Source of the DNA: Pseudomonas cedrina subsp. cedrina
Lineage (GTDB): Bacteria > Pseudomonadota > Gammaproteobacteria > Pseudomonadales > Pseudomonadaceae
Length of the DNA stretch: 64,000 bases
Assembly: GCF_001983175.1 (NCBI RefSeq)
Contig: NZ_MNPW01000006.1
Location: forward strand, 186,001-250,000
Direction of reading: 5' to 3'
Positions 1-7,111 of this stretch are shown here, in pieces. Both the position numbers and the translations under genes were made by a program. The stretch's first letter is position 1; each line of letters opens with the position of its first letter. The notes below the pieces were generated by a model that saw only the letters and a program-made list of their open reading frames with translations, did no database searches and had not been told where the DNA came from.

Positions 1-1
1 C

Positions 2-1249
2 TTGCCTGGGCGCTTCAAGGATTACATTGCCATTCCCAAGGCCAACGGCTATCAGTCGCTGCATACCACGCTGTTCGGTATGCATGGCGTGCCGATCGAG
101 ATCCAGATCCGTACCCAGGAAATGGAAGAGATGGCCAACAATGGCATCGCCGCCCATTGGCTGTACAAATCCAGCGGCGACGAGCAGCCCAAGGGCACCC
201 ATGCCCGCGCCCGCCAGTGGGTCAAGGGCGTGCTGGAAATGCAGCAACGTGCGGGTAACTCCCTCGAATTCATCGAAAGCGTAAAGATCGACCTGTTCCC
301 CGACGAGGTCTACGTGTTCACGCCCAAGGGCCGGATCATGGAGCTGCCCAAGGGCTCCACGGCCGTCGACTTTGCCTACGCGGTGCATACCGACGTGGGC
401 AACAGCTGCATTGCCTGTCGGATCAATCGTCGTCTCGCGCCGCTGTCCGAACCGCTGCAGAGCGGCTCCACGGTCGAGATCGTCAGCGCTCCGGGCGCGC
501 GCCCCAACCCGGCCTGGCTCAACTTCGTGGTCACTGGCAAGGCGCGCACGCACATCCGTCACGCCCTGAAATTGCAGCGCCGCTCCGAGTCCATCAGCCT
601 CGGCGAACGCTTGCTCAATAAAGTGCTCAATGGTTTCGACAGTGCCCTGGACAAGGTTCCCACAGAGCGCGTGCAGGCGATGCTCCACGAGTATCGCCAG
701 GAAACCATCGAAGATCTGCTGGAAGACATCGGCCTGGGCAACCGCATGGCCTACGTGGTCGCCCGCCGCCTGTTGGGCGAAGGCGAACAGCTGCCAAGCC
801 CGGAAGGCCCCCTGGCGATTCGCGGTACCGAGGGCTTGGTGCTGAGCTACGCCAAATGTTGCACGCCAATCCCGGGCGATCCGATTGTCGGCCACCTGTC
901 CGCCGGCAAGGGCATGGTCGTGCACTTGGACAACTGCCGCAACATCACCGAAATCCGTCACAACCCGGAAAAATGCATCCAGCTTTCATGGGCCAAGGAT
1001 GTCACCGGCGAATTCAACGTCGAGCTGCGGGTGGAGCTCGAGCACCAGCGAGGCCTGATCGCCCTGCTCGCCAGCAGCGTCAACGCGGCCGACGGCAATA
1101 TCGAGAAAATCAGCATGGACGAGCGCGATGGTCGCATCAGCGTGGTCCAACTGGTAGTCAGTGTGCACGACCGCGTGCACCTGGCCCGTGTGATCAAGAA
1201 GCTACGCGCCTTGACCGGTGTGATCCGCATCACCCGCATGCGGGCATAG
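2..1249 (+). CDS. spoT: Bifunctional (p)ppGpp synthetase/hydrolase SpoT, C-terminal part
   Basis: The 5' end lies outside the window, so the N-terminal HD hydrolase domain and most of the synthetase are missing. The visible 415 residues start in the end of the RelA/SpoT synthetase domain (GRFKDYIAIPKANGYQSLHT, then IEIQIRT and GIAAHW). A TGS domain follows (DEVYVFTPKGRIMELPKGS, about residues 100-160), then a helical linker, a Cys-containing zinc-finger-like segment (YAKCCTPIPGD, about 285) and a C-terminal ACT domain (about 340-415). SpoT makes and degrades the stringent-response alarmone in the cytoplasm. ridA follows after 39 bp, as is usual in Pseudomonas. The identity is secure; SpoT rather than RelA is preferred because of the ridA linkage and the conserved CC motif. 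Confidence 0.95.
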   Translation: MPGRFKDYIAIPKANGYQSLHTTLFGMHGVPIEIQIRTQEMEEMANNGIAAHWLYKSSGDEQPKGTHARARQWVKGVLEMQQRAGNSLEFIESVKIDLFPDEVYVFTPKGRIMELPKGSTAVDFAYAVHTDVGNSCIACRINRRLAPLSEPLQSGSTVEIVSAPGARPNPAWLNFVVTGKARTHIRHALKLQRRSESISLGERLLNKVLNGFDSALDKVPTERVQAMLHEYRQETIEDLLEDIGLGNRMAYVVARRLLGEGEQLPSPEGPLAIRGTEGLVLSYAKCCTPIPGDPIVGHLSAGKGMVVHLDNCRNITEIRHNPEKCIQLSWAKDVTGEFNVELRVELEHQRGLIALLASSVNAADGNIEKISMDERDGRISVVQLVVSVHDRVHLARVIKKLRALTGVIRITRMRA

Positions 1250-1288
1250 CCCTTCAAATACGTCATCACCTCTTACAAGGAGTCATAA

Positions 1289-1669
1289 ATGACCAAGACC
1301 GTTATCACCAGCGACAAAGCCCCGGCCGCCATCGGCACTTACTCCCAGGCGATCAAGGCGGGCAACACCGTCTACATGTCCGGCCAGATCCCGCTGGACC
1401 CAAAGACCATGGAACTGGTTGAAGGCTTTGAAGCACAGACCGTCCAGGTCTTCGAAAACCTCAAGTCGGTTGCCGAGGCCGCCGGCGGTTCGTTCAAAGA
1501 CATCGTCAAGCTAAACATCTTCCTCACCGACCTGAGCCACTTCGCCAAGGTCAACGAGATCATGGGCAAGTACTTCGAACAGCCGTACCCGGCCCGCGCC
1601 GCCATCGGCGTTGCTGCCCTGCCAAAGGGCGCACAGGTTGAAATGGACGCGATTCTGGTCATCGAGTAA
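1289..1669 (+). CDS. ridA: RidA family 2-iminobutanoate/2-iminopropanoate deaminase
   Basis: A 126-residue protein of standard YjgF/YER057c/UK114 length. It hydrolyses reactive enamine/imine intermediates released by PLP enzymes such as threonine dehydratase. The signature is present near the C-terminus ([20 protein letters not shown], with the substrate-carboxylate-binding Arg at position 103), as are the conserved [18 protein letters not shown] start and the [15 protein letters not shown] helix. The ATG is preceded by a clear AAGGAG Shine-Dalgarno. It lies just behind spoT and in front of a strong hairpin terminator, so it is probably the last gene of the spoT transcript. Confidence 0.95.
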   Translation: MTKTVITSDKAPAAIGTYSQAIKAGNTVYMSGQIPLDPKTMELVEGFEAQTVQVFENLKSVAEAAGGSFKDIVKLNIFLTDLSHFAKVNEIMGKYFEQPYPARAAIGVAALPKGAQVEMDAILVIE

Positions 1670-1675
1670 AACACC

Positions 1676-1712
1676 CGGCGCAGCCCCCCATAGGCTGCGC
1701 CGAATTCGTTTT
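1676..1712 (+). terminator. Rho-independent terminator after ridA
   Basis: A perfect 10-bp stem (cggcgcagcc at 1676-1685 and ggctgcgccg at 1693-1702) with a 7-nt loop. It is followed by aattcgtttt and lies 6 bp after the ridA stop codon. Confidence 0.8.
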
Positions 1713-1723
1713 AAAAGGATTTC

Positions 1724-2470
1724 ATGATGCGCAAAGCGCTTGTAGCCTCATCCATGCTCGCCCTGTTGCTCGGCGGCTGCGCCAGCAACCCTGCCGACCT
1801 GGATGTGAGCGGCACCTGGATCAACCAGGTCGCCATCGATGCGGCAGCCAAGGGCGGCCCTTTGCGCGAAGCCCTGCAGAGCTATGGCCCGAACCTCGAG
1901 TGGGAGGTCAATACCAAGGCCTCGCAGGCGCGCTACTACAACGGCTTTGAAGTAGCGGAAGGCAAGTTGCTGGGTGGAAAATCCGACGCCTGGAGCGTGG
2001 ATTTCTACGGCAGCTCCGCCACCGAACTCAAGCGCAAAGGCAAACAACTGCTGCAAGTGGCCAACGACAACGAGCCTGAGCAGCTGTTTGCCCGTTCCAA
2101 AGACCCGGCTCCGGAAGGCGCGCCATTGGGTGCCAACTTCGAGCGGGCGCTTTATGCGGCTTACATGGGCGGCGACTGGAAGATCACCGACGGCTTTGGT
2201 AACGGCGCCATCGTGCAGTTCCAGGCCGACGGCAAAGTGGTCGGCCTGCCCAGGGTTGATCGGTATTCCCTATGCCTGGCGGGCGATTGCGCCTCCATGA
2301 GCGGCGGCTATGACAGCATCTGGCTGCAACTGAATGGCCAGGGCAACCCTTGGATTTTTACGCGCAAGGGCAAGCAGCTGGAAATCTTCCAGGCGATCAA
2401 TACGGCGCAGACGGATGAGGTGCCTCAGTTCACCCCAGGCCCGCGCCAATGGCTGCTTGAAAAGCAATAA
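1724..2470 (+). CDS. Putative lipoprotein of unknown function
   Basis: A 248-residue protein with a short lipoprotein signal peptide ending in a lipobox (MLALLLGGCAS, Cys near residue 19), so it is probably a lipid-anchored envelope protein. The mature part has no motif I recognise. It is Trp- and Gly-rich (SGTWINQ, SDAWSVDFYG, GGDWKITDG, GQGNPWIFTRKGK), which looks like a beta-rich, lipocalin-like fold; that is a guess. Start choice: ATG 1724 lies only 4 nt from the AAGGA at 1715-1719, while ATG 1727 has a better 7-nt spacing; they differ by one residue. Monocistronic, between the ridA terminator and a REP-rich gap. Confidence 0.8.
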   Translation: MMRKALVASSMLALLLGGCASNPADLDVSGTWINQVAIDAAAKGGPLREALQSYGPNLEWEVNTKASQARYYNGFEVAEGKLLGGKSDAWSVDFYGSSATELKRKGKQLLQVANDNEPEQLFARSKDPAPEGAPLGANFERALYAAYMGGDWKITDGFGNGAIVQFQADGKVVGLPRVDRYSLCLAGDCASMSGGYDSIWLQLNGQGNPWIFTRKGKQLEIFQAINTAQTDEVPQFTPGPRQWLLEKQ

Positions 2471-2490
2471 CCAGCCTCGCCCAAATCCAA

Positions 2491-2790
2491 ATGTGGGAGC
2501 TGGCTTGCCTGCGATAGCCATAGGTATCTACACAACTTTCAAAGGCTGACAAATCTCCGTGTAGTGAGCGGGCTTGTCCCGCGCTGGGCTGCGAAGCGGC
2601 CCCAACCCAGGCGACCTTGTTCTATCTGAAACTCTGCGGTGTCTTTATTGGGGCGGCTTCGCCACCCAGCGCGGGACAAGCCCGCTCACTACAAAAATGT
2701 GTAGATACCTATGCTGCGATAGCGGTTTATCCGTCACCATCCTTGCTCGATGTGACGCCACCATCGCAGGCAAGCCAGCTCCCACATTTT
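2491..2790. repeat. REP doublet (REPIN) split by a 193-bp palindromic element
   Basis: A REP half (gtgggagctggcttgcctg, from 2493) and its inverted partner (caggcaagccagctcccac, ending 2786) would normally be about 60-70 bp apart. Here they are separated by an inserted 193-bp element (2520-2712). This accounts for the whole 331-bp gap between the lipoprotein gene and the minus-strand dehydratase gene. I see no other gene here. Confidence 0.8.
2520..2712 (+). repeat. 193-bp palindromic MITE-like element, copy 1
   Basis: Bounded by perfect 15-bp terminal inverted repeats (ataggtatctacaca at 2520-2534, its complement at 2698-2712). Inside lies a second imperfect palindrome whose arms carry gtagtgagcgggcttgtccc and its complement. 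The centre is not palindromic and gives the element an orientation. The flanks repeat ctgcgatagc on both sides, as expected for a target-site duplication within a REP. A second 193-bp copy lies inverted at 55366-55558. There is no coding capacity, so it would be non-autonomous. Confidence 0.75.
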
Positions 2791-2801
2791 TTAACCGCGT
2801 T

Positions 2802-3653
2802 TCAGCCTTTGAGAATAGCGGCATATCCTTCGCGGTAAGTCGGATAGGTCGGTGCCCAGCCCAGCGCCTTGATGCGCGCGTTGCTGCACTGTTTACTGCC
2901 GGCACGCCGCACGCTGGCATCCTCGGCCCACTCTGTTACACCCAGGTACTCACGCAACCACGCCACCACTTCTGCCAGCGGCGCGGGCGCATCGTCGACG
3001 CCGATGTAGACCTTGTCCAGCGAACCGCCCTTTTCCACATGCCGCAACAAAAAGGCCAGCAAGCCCGCTGCGTCGTCCGCATGAATCCGGTTGCCATATA
3101 AAGGTGGATCGACTGCTACACGGTAGCCTTGGCGCACTTGAGTCAGCAGCCATTCGCGGCCCGGTCCATAAATACCGGTCAGGCGCGCGATGCTGGCCGG
3201 GATGCCGCTATTGAGGGCCACTTGCTCAGCCTCCAGCATCACCTGCCCGGAATACCCCTTCGCCTGAGTCGGCGACGTTTCGTCGACCCATTCGCCATTC
3301 TGCTGCCCGTAGACGCTGCTGCTGGACACAAACAGCAGGTGTTTCGGCTCCTGGCCATAGTCGCCGAGCCATTCCAGCACATGTTTCAACCCTTGGACGT
3401 AAGCCGCGCGATAGCCGGCCTCGTCGTGGTCTGTCGCGGCGGCGCAGTACACCAGGTAATCCACCCCGCCGATGGGCCAGGTGTCGGGGCAATCCTTGCT
3501 GAACAGGTCGCCGGCAATGCCGATCACCCCGTCGGGCAGCCGTGAAATATCACGCCGCAGGCCATGAACCTCCCATCCAGAGACGAGCAATTGGCTAGCC
3601 AGCCGGCTACCCACATCGCCACAACCGGCAATCACAACAGAAGGCGCTGACAT
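2802..3653 (-). CDS. NAD-dependent epimerase/dehydratase (extended SDR) family protein
   Basis: A 283-residue protein if started at the ATG giving MSAPSVVIAGCGDVGSRLA; an upstream in-frame start would add 13 residues that look unconserved. The N-terminal glycine motif (AGCGDVGSRLASQL) is a Rossmann NAD(P)-binding site. FVSSSSVYGQ (about residue 105) and an RLTGIYGPGR segment (about 160) are typical of extended SDRs such as nucleotide-sugar epimerases. A YxxxK active-site motif is not obvious, so the catalytic activity is uncertain. It is transcribed alone, divergently from exbB. The specific substrate cannot be read from sequence. Confidence 0.85.
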   Translation of the reverse strand: MSAPSVVIAGCGDVGSRLASQLLVSGWEVHGLRRDISRLPDGVIGIAGDLFSKDCPDTWPIGGVDYLVYCAAATDHDEAGYRAAYVQGLKHVLEWLGDYGQEPKHLLFVSSSSVYGQQNGEWVDETSPTQAKGYSGQVMLEAEQVALNSGIPASIARLTGIYGPGREWLLTQVRQGYRVAVDPPLYGNRIHADDAAGLLAFLLRHVEKGGSLDKVYIGVDDAPAPLAEVVAWLREYLGVTEWAEDASVRRAGSKQCSNARIKALGWAPTYPTYREGYAAILKG

Positions 3654-3748
3654 CACAAAACTCCGTACTGAAAGGTCTAGATTAGCGGTCACAGCAGACC
3701 GGCGGCCATAAAAAGCACAAATAAAGTTACTGTATTACTTTAGTTAAC

Positions 3749-3767
3749 AAGAATTACTTGCAATAAT
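3749..3767. promoter_or_regulatory. Candidate Fur box upstream of exbB
   Basis: The 19-bp stretch aagaattacttgcaataat lies in the AT-rich region 74 bp before the exbB start and resembles the agaatnattnncaat form of Fur boxes. Iron repression of exbBD-tonB is established in Pseudomonas. The match is imperfect, so this is an inference. Confidence 0.45.
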
Positions 3768-3840
3768 AACCGCCCATTTGTCCTCGACCCCCAGGGTCTG
3801 GAAGGACGATCACTCATTTTTTTACTCAGGTCCGGCCAGC

Positions 3841-4797
3841 ATGACACGTATGACAAACCCCGCTTCGCCAACCAAGCTTCACAGCCCATCCCGCGCCTGG
3901 CGCGCGATTGCTGCGCTGCTGTTCAGCGTTTTGCTGGCACCGACCGCCGCCTTCGCGGATGCCACGGCACCCGCCGCTCCGGCCGCCGCCGAGCAGAATG
4001 CAGCCACACCTGCCGCGCCCGCCGCCACCCCGGCCGCGCCTGCCACTGCCGATGACACCGGCGTAGTGCTGGAAGAAGACAACACACTGGGCATGGCCCA
4101 TGACCTGTCGCCATGGGGCATGTATCAGAACGCTGACGTAGTGGTAAAAGCCGTCATGATCGGCCTGGCCATCGCCTCGATCATCACCTGGACCATCTGG
4201 ATCGCCAAGGGCTTCGAGCTGCTGGGCGCCAAGCGCCGCCTGCGTAACGAAATCGTCCACCTGAAAAAAGCCACCACCCTCAAGGAAGCCAGCGAGAGCG
4301 CGACCAAGAAAGGCACCCTGGCCAATACCCTGGTGCACGACGCGCTGGAAGAAATGCGCCTATCGGCCAACGCCCGCGAAAAAGAAGGCATCAAGGAACG
4401 TGTTGCCTTCCGCCTGGAGCGCCTGGTAGCGGCCTGCGGTCGCAACATGAGCAGCGGCACCGGCGTGCTAGCGACCATTGGTTCAACTGCGCCGTTCGTC
4501 GGCCTGTTCGGTACCGTGTGGGGCATCATGAACAGCTTCATCGGCATCGCCAAAACCCAGACCACCAACCTCGCCGTCGTTGCCCCAGGCATCGCCGAAG
4601 CCCTGCTGGCGACAGCCTTGGGCCTGGTTGCGGCGATTCCTGCGGTGGTGATCTACAACGTCTTCGCCCGTTCGATCGCCGGCTACAAGGCCCAGGTATC
4701 GGACGCGTCGGCGGAAGTCCTGCTGCTGGTCAGCCGCGACCTCGATCACCTGCCTACCGAGCGCAGCTCGCAACCGCACATGGTGAAAGTGGGGTAA
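3841..4797 (+). CDS. exbB: TonB-system energiser, proton channel subunit ExbB
   Basis: A 318-residue inner-membrane protein that, with ExbD, converts the proton motive force into TonB movement for uptake of iron complexes. It starts with a signal-like hydrophobic segment (AIAALLFSVLLAPTAAFA), then an Ala/Pro-rich linker, which is the long Pseudomonas form. Membrane segments follow at about residues 100-128 and in the conserved MotA/TolQ/ExbB region 205-280 (GSTAPFVGLFGTVWGIMNSF, then GIAEALLATALGLVAAIPAV). The first Met of MTRMTN is chosen; both candidate ATGs have weak Shine-Dalgarno sequences. exbD follows 6 bp downstream. A Fur-box-like site lies upstream. Confidence 0.93.
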   Translation: MTRMTNPASPTKLHSPSRAWRAIAALLFSVLLAPTAAFADATAPAAPAAAEQNAATPAAPAATPAAPATADDTGVVLEEDNTLGMAHDLSPWGMYQNADVVVKAVMIGLAIASIITWTIWIAKGFELLGAKRRLRNEIVHLKKATTLKEASESATKKGTLANTLVHDALEEMRLSANAREKEGIKERVAFRLERLVAACGRNMSSGTGVLATIGSTAPFVGLFGTVWGIMNSFIGIAKTQTTNLAVVAPGIAEALLATALGLVAAIPAVVIYNVFARSIAGYKAQVSDASAEVLLLVSRDLDHLPTERSSQPHMVKVG

Positions 4798-4803
4798 TCG
4801 GCC

Positions 4804-5229
4804 ATGGGCCTGCATTTGAATCAAGGCGACGACGAACTCGTCGAGAACCACGAAATCAACGTCACGCCGTTTATCGACGTGATGCTGGTGCTGCTGATCA
4901 TCTTCATGGTGGCGGCGCCGCTGGCGACCGTGGACATCAAGGTCGACCTGCCCGCGTCCAGCGCCAAGCCGGCGCCGCGGCCGGAGAAACCGATCTTCCT
5001 CAGCGTCAAGGCGGATCAACGCCTGTTCTTGGGCGAAGAAGAAGTCAAGGCTGAAACCCTGGGCCCGGTGCTGGACGCCAAGACCCAAGGCAAGAAAGAC
5101 ACGACGATCTTCTTCCAGGCCGACAAGGGCGTGGACTACGGCGACCTGATGAGCGTAATGGATGCCCTGCGGGCAGCCGGCTACCTCAAGGTAGGCCTGG
5201 TCGGACTTGAGACGGCAGCCAAGAAATGA
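4804..5229 (+). CDS. exbD: TonB-system proton channel subunit ExbD
   Basis: A 141-residue member of the ExbD/TolR family, normal length. It has one N-terminal transmembrane helix (PFIDVMLVLLIIFMVAAPLA, about residues 22-41) containing the essential proton-carrying Asp25, followed by a periplasmic domain (GDLMSVMDALRAAGYLKVGLVGLE near the end). It overlaps tonB by 4 nt (ATGA), so the two are translationally coupled. Confidence 0.95.
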   Translation: MGLHLNQGDDELVENHEINVTPFIDVMLVLLIIFMVAAPLATVDIKVDLPASSAKPAPRPEKPIFLSVKADQRLFLGEEEVKAETLGPVLDAKTQGKKDTTIFFQADKGVDYGDLMSVMDALRAAGYLKVGLVGLETAAKK

Positions 5230-5975
5230 TCACGACGCGCCACAAACTGACGCGTTATGGCACCAGCCTCGCCGTCGTGCTGGGCGTGCATGCCGTCGCG
5301 ATCGCGATCGCGCTTCATTGGTCGGCGCCGCGCACGGTGCAGTTGCCCCCGGCTGCCATGGTCATCGACCTGGCACCGATGCCAGCACCACCGCCGCCGG
5401 CACCGCCCAAGGTCGTAACGCCGCCGCAACCGCCTGCACCGGTGGAAGAGCTGCCCCTGCCGAAACTGGCCGAGGCACCCAAGCCGACTATCCAGGTGCC
5501 CAAGCCGGTCAAGCCAAAGCCCAAACCGCAGCCGCCCAAGCCTGTGGAGAAAAAGATCGAGCCGCCCAAGGAGAAGCCGTCCGAGGACCCGCCGAGCGAA
5601 ACACCACCGACCCAGGCGCCTGCTGAAAAATCGGCCCAGCCCGTTCCTGGCCCGTCGCCACAACAAATCGCCGCCAAGGCGTCCTGGGAAGGCACGCTGC
5701 TGGCGCACTTGCAGAAGTACAAGAAGTACCCGCCAGGTGCCCAGGCCCGTGGCAAGGAAGGGTTGAACCGCCTGAAGTTCGTGGTGGATGCCGACGGCAA
5801 CGTGCTGTCCTACGAGTTGGTGGGCCGTTCCGGCAACGCCGACCTGGACCGCGCCACACTGGACATGATCCGTCGTGCCCAGCCGCTGCCCAAGCCTCCG
5901 GCCGACATGCTCAAAGGTGGCAGCATCGAAATCGTTGCACCGTTCGTGTACAACATCGAGAAGCGCCGCCGCTAA
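5226..5975 (+). CDS. tonB: Energy transducer TonB
   Basis: A 249-residue protein with the classic TonB layout. It has a single N-terminal membrane anchor (about 12-32) with conserved His22. A long Pro/Lys/Glu-rich spacer (about 50-140, many PKP/PPP repeats) spans the periplasm. The C-terminal domain (about 150-249: LLAHLQKYKKYPPGAQARG, then DADGNVLSYELVGRSG) contacts the TonB box of outer-membrane receptors. It closes the exbB-exbD-tonB operon, and a REPIN follows immediately. Confidence 0.95.
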   Translation: MITTRHKLTRYGTSLAVVLGVHAVAIAIALHWSAPRTVQLPPAAMVIDLAPMPAPPPPAPPKVVTPPQPPAPVEELPLPKLAEAPKPTIQVPKPVKPKPKPQPPKPVEKKIEPPKEKPSEDPPSETPPTQAPAEKSAQPVPGPSPQQIAAKASWEGTLLAHLQKYKKYPPGAQARGKEGLNRLKFVVDADGNVLSYELVGRSGNADLDRATLDMIRRAQPLPKPPADMLKGGSIEIVAPFVYNIEKRRR

Positions 5976-5979
5976 CCAC

Positions 5980-6066
5980 TGTGGGAGCTGGCTTGCCTGC
6001 GATAGCATCACCTCGAACTGCCTGATACACCGAGGTGTCTGCATCGCAGGCAAGCCAGCTCCCACA
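5980..6066. repeat. REPIN (inverted REP pair)
   Basis: gtgggagctggcttgcctg and its complement face each other across about 45 bp, right after the tonB stop codon. In the transcript they could fold into a long hairpin that protects the 3' end. Confidence 0.85.
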
Positions 6067-6182
6067 ACATCGCTTCAGTAAAATCCCCGGAATTCGCCGC
6101 TCAATCCCCACCCAACTTCTGATAACGTGCGTCTATCGATTGCAGCCGGTATGCTTGGCCCGCAACCTCATGGACGCCCGCT

Positions 6183-7103
6183 ATGACTCTTACAGAATTA
6201 CGCTACATCGTTACCCTCGCCCAAGAGCAGCACTTCGGCCACGCGGCCGAGCGTTGCCACGTCAGTCAGCCGACGCTGTCGGTGGGCGTGAAGAAACTTG
6301 AAGACGAACTCGGTGTGCTGATTTTCGAGCGCAGCAAGAGCGCCGTGCGCCTGACCCCGGTGGGCGAAGGCATCGTGGCCCAGGCCCAAAAGGTGCTGGA
6401 GCAAGCGCAGAGCATTCGCGAACTGGCCCAGGCCGGCAAGAACCAACTGACCGCACCGCTGAAGGTCGGCGCCATCTACACCGTCGGGCCGTACCTGTTC
6501 CCGCACTTGATCCCGCAACTGCACCGCGTCGCGCCGCAGATGCCGCTGTATATCGAAGAAAACTTCACCCACGTGCTGCGCGACAAACTGCGCAACGGCG
6601 AGCTGGACGCGATCATCATCGCCCTGCCGTTCAATGAGGCAGACGTACTGACCCTGCCGCTCTATGACGAGCCTTTCTACGTACTGATGCCCGCTTCCCA
6701 CCCCTGGACGCAAAAAGCCACCATCGACGCCGGCCTGCTCAACGACAAGAGCCTGCTGCTGCTCGGCGAAGGCCACTGCTTCCGCGACCAGGTGCTGGAA
6801 GCCTGCCCGACCCTGACCAAGGGCAACGACGGCGCCAAGCACACCACCGTGGAGTCCAGCTCTCTGGAAACCATTCGTCACATGGTCGCTTCGGGCCTGG
6901 GCATATCGATCCTGCCGTTGTCGGCTGTAGACAGCCATCACTACGCCCCCGGCGTGATCGAAGTGCGCCCACTGACGCCACCGGTGCCGTTCCGCACCGT
7001 CGCGATCGCCTGGCGCGCCAGCTTCCCACGGCCCAAAGCGATTGAAATCCTCGCCGACTCGATCCGACTCTGCTCGGTGGCCAAGCCGACTGCTGCGAGC
7101 TGA
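6183..7103 (+). CDS. oxyR: Peroxide-sensing LysR-type regulator OxyR
   Basis: A 306-residue LysR family protein. The N-terminal winged helix (about 1-60, AAERCHVSQPTLSVGVKKLEDELG) binds DNA. The effector domain carries the redox pair Cys199 (GHCFRDQ) and Cys208 (EACP), at the same positions as in E. coli OxyR, so disulfide sensing of H2O2 should be intact. It activates catalase and alkyl hydroperoxide reductase genes. recG starts only 8 bp downstream, so the two are likely co-transcribed, as in other pseudomonads. Confidence 0.97.
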   Translation: MTLTELRYIVTLAQEQHFGHAAERCHVSQPTLSVGVKKLEDELGVLIFERSKSAVRLTPVGEGIVAQAQKVLEQAQSIRELAQAGKNQLTAPLKVGAIYTVGPYLFPHLIPQLHRVAPQMPLYIEENFTHVLRDKLRNGELDAIIIALPFNEADVLTLPLYDEPFYVLMPASHPWTQKATIDAGLLNDKSLLLLGEGHCFRDQVLEACPTLTKGNDGAKHTTVESSSLETIRHMVASGLGISILPLSAVDSHHYAPGVIEVRPLTPPVPFRTVAIAWRASFPRPKAIEILADSIRLCSVAKPTAAS

Positions 7104-7111
7104 GCCAGGGT

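Noticed and set aside
2574..3101. 175-codon open frame on the plus strand
   Set aside because: Lies in the 193-bp repeat, the REP and the 3' part of the dehydratase gene in antisense; no ribosome-binding site.
5980..6066. Repeat spacing that could suggest a CRISPR array
   Set aside because: Only a single inverted REP pair per site; there are no regularly spaced direct repeats and no cas genes in the window.
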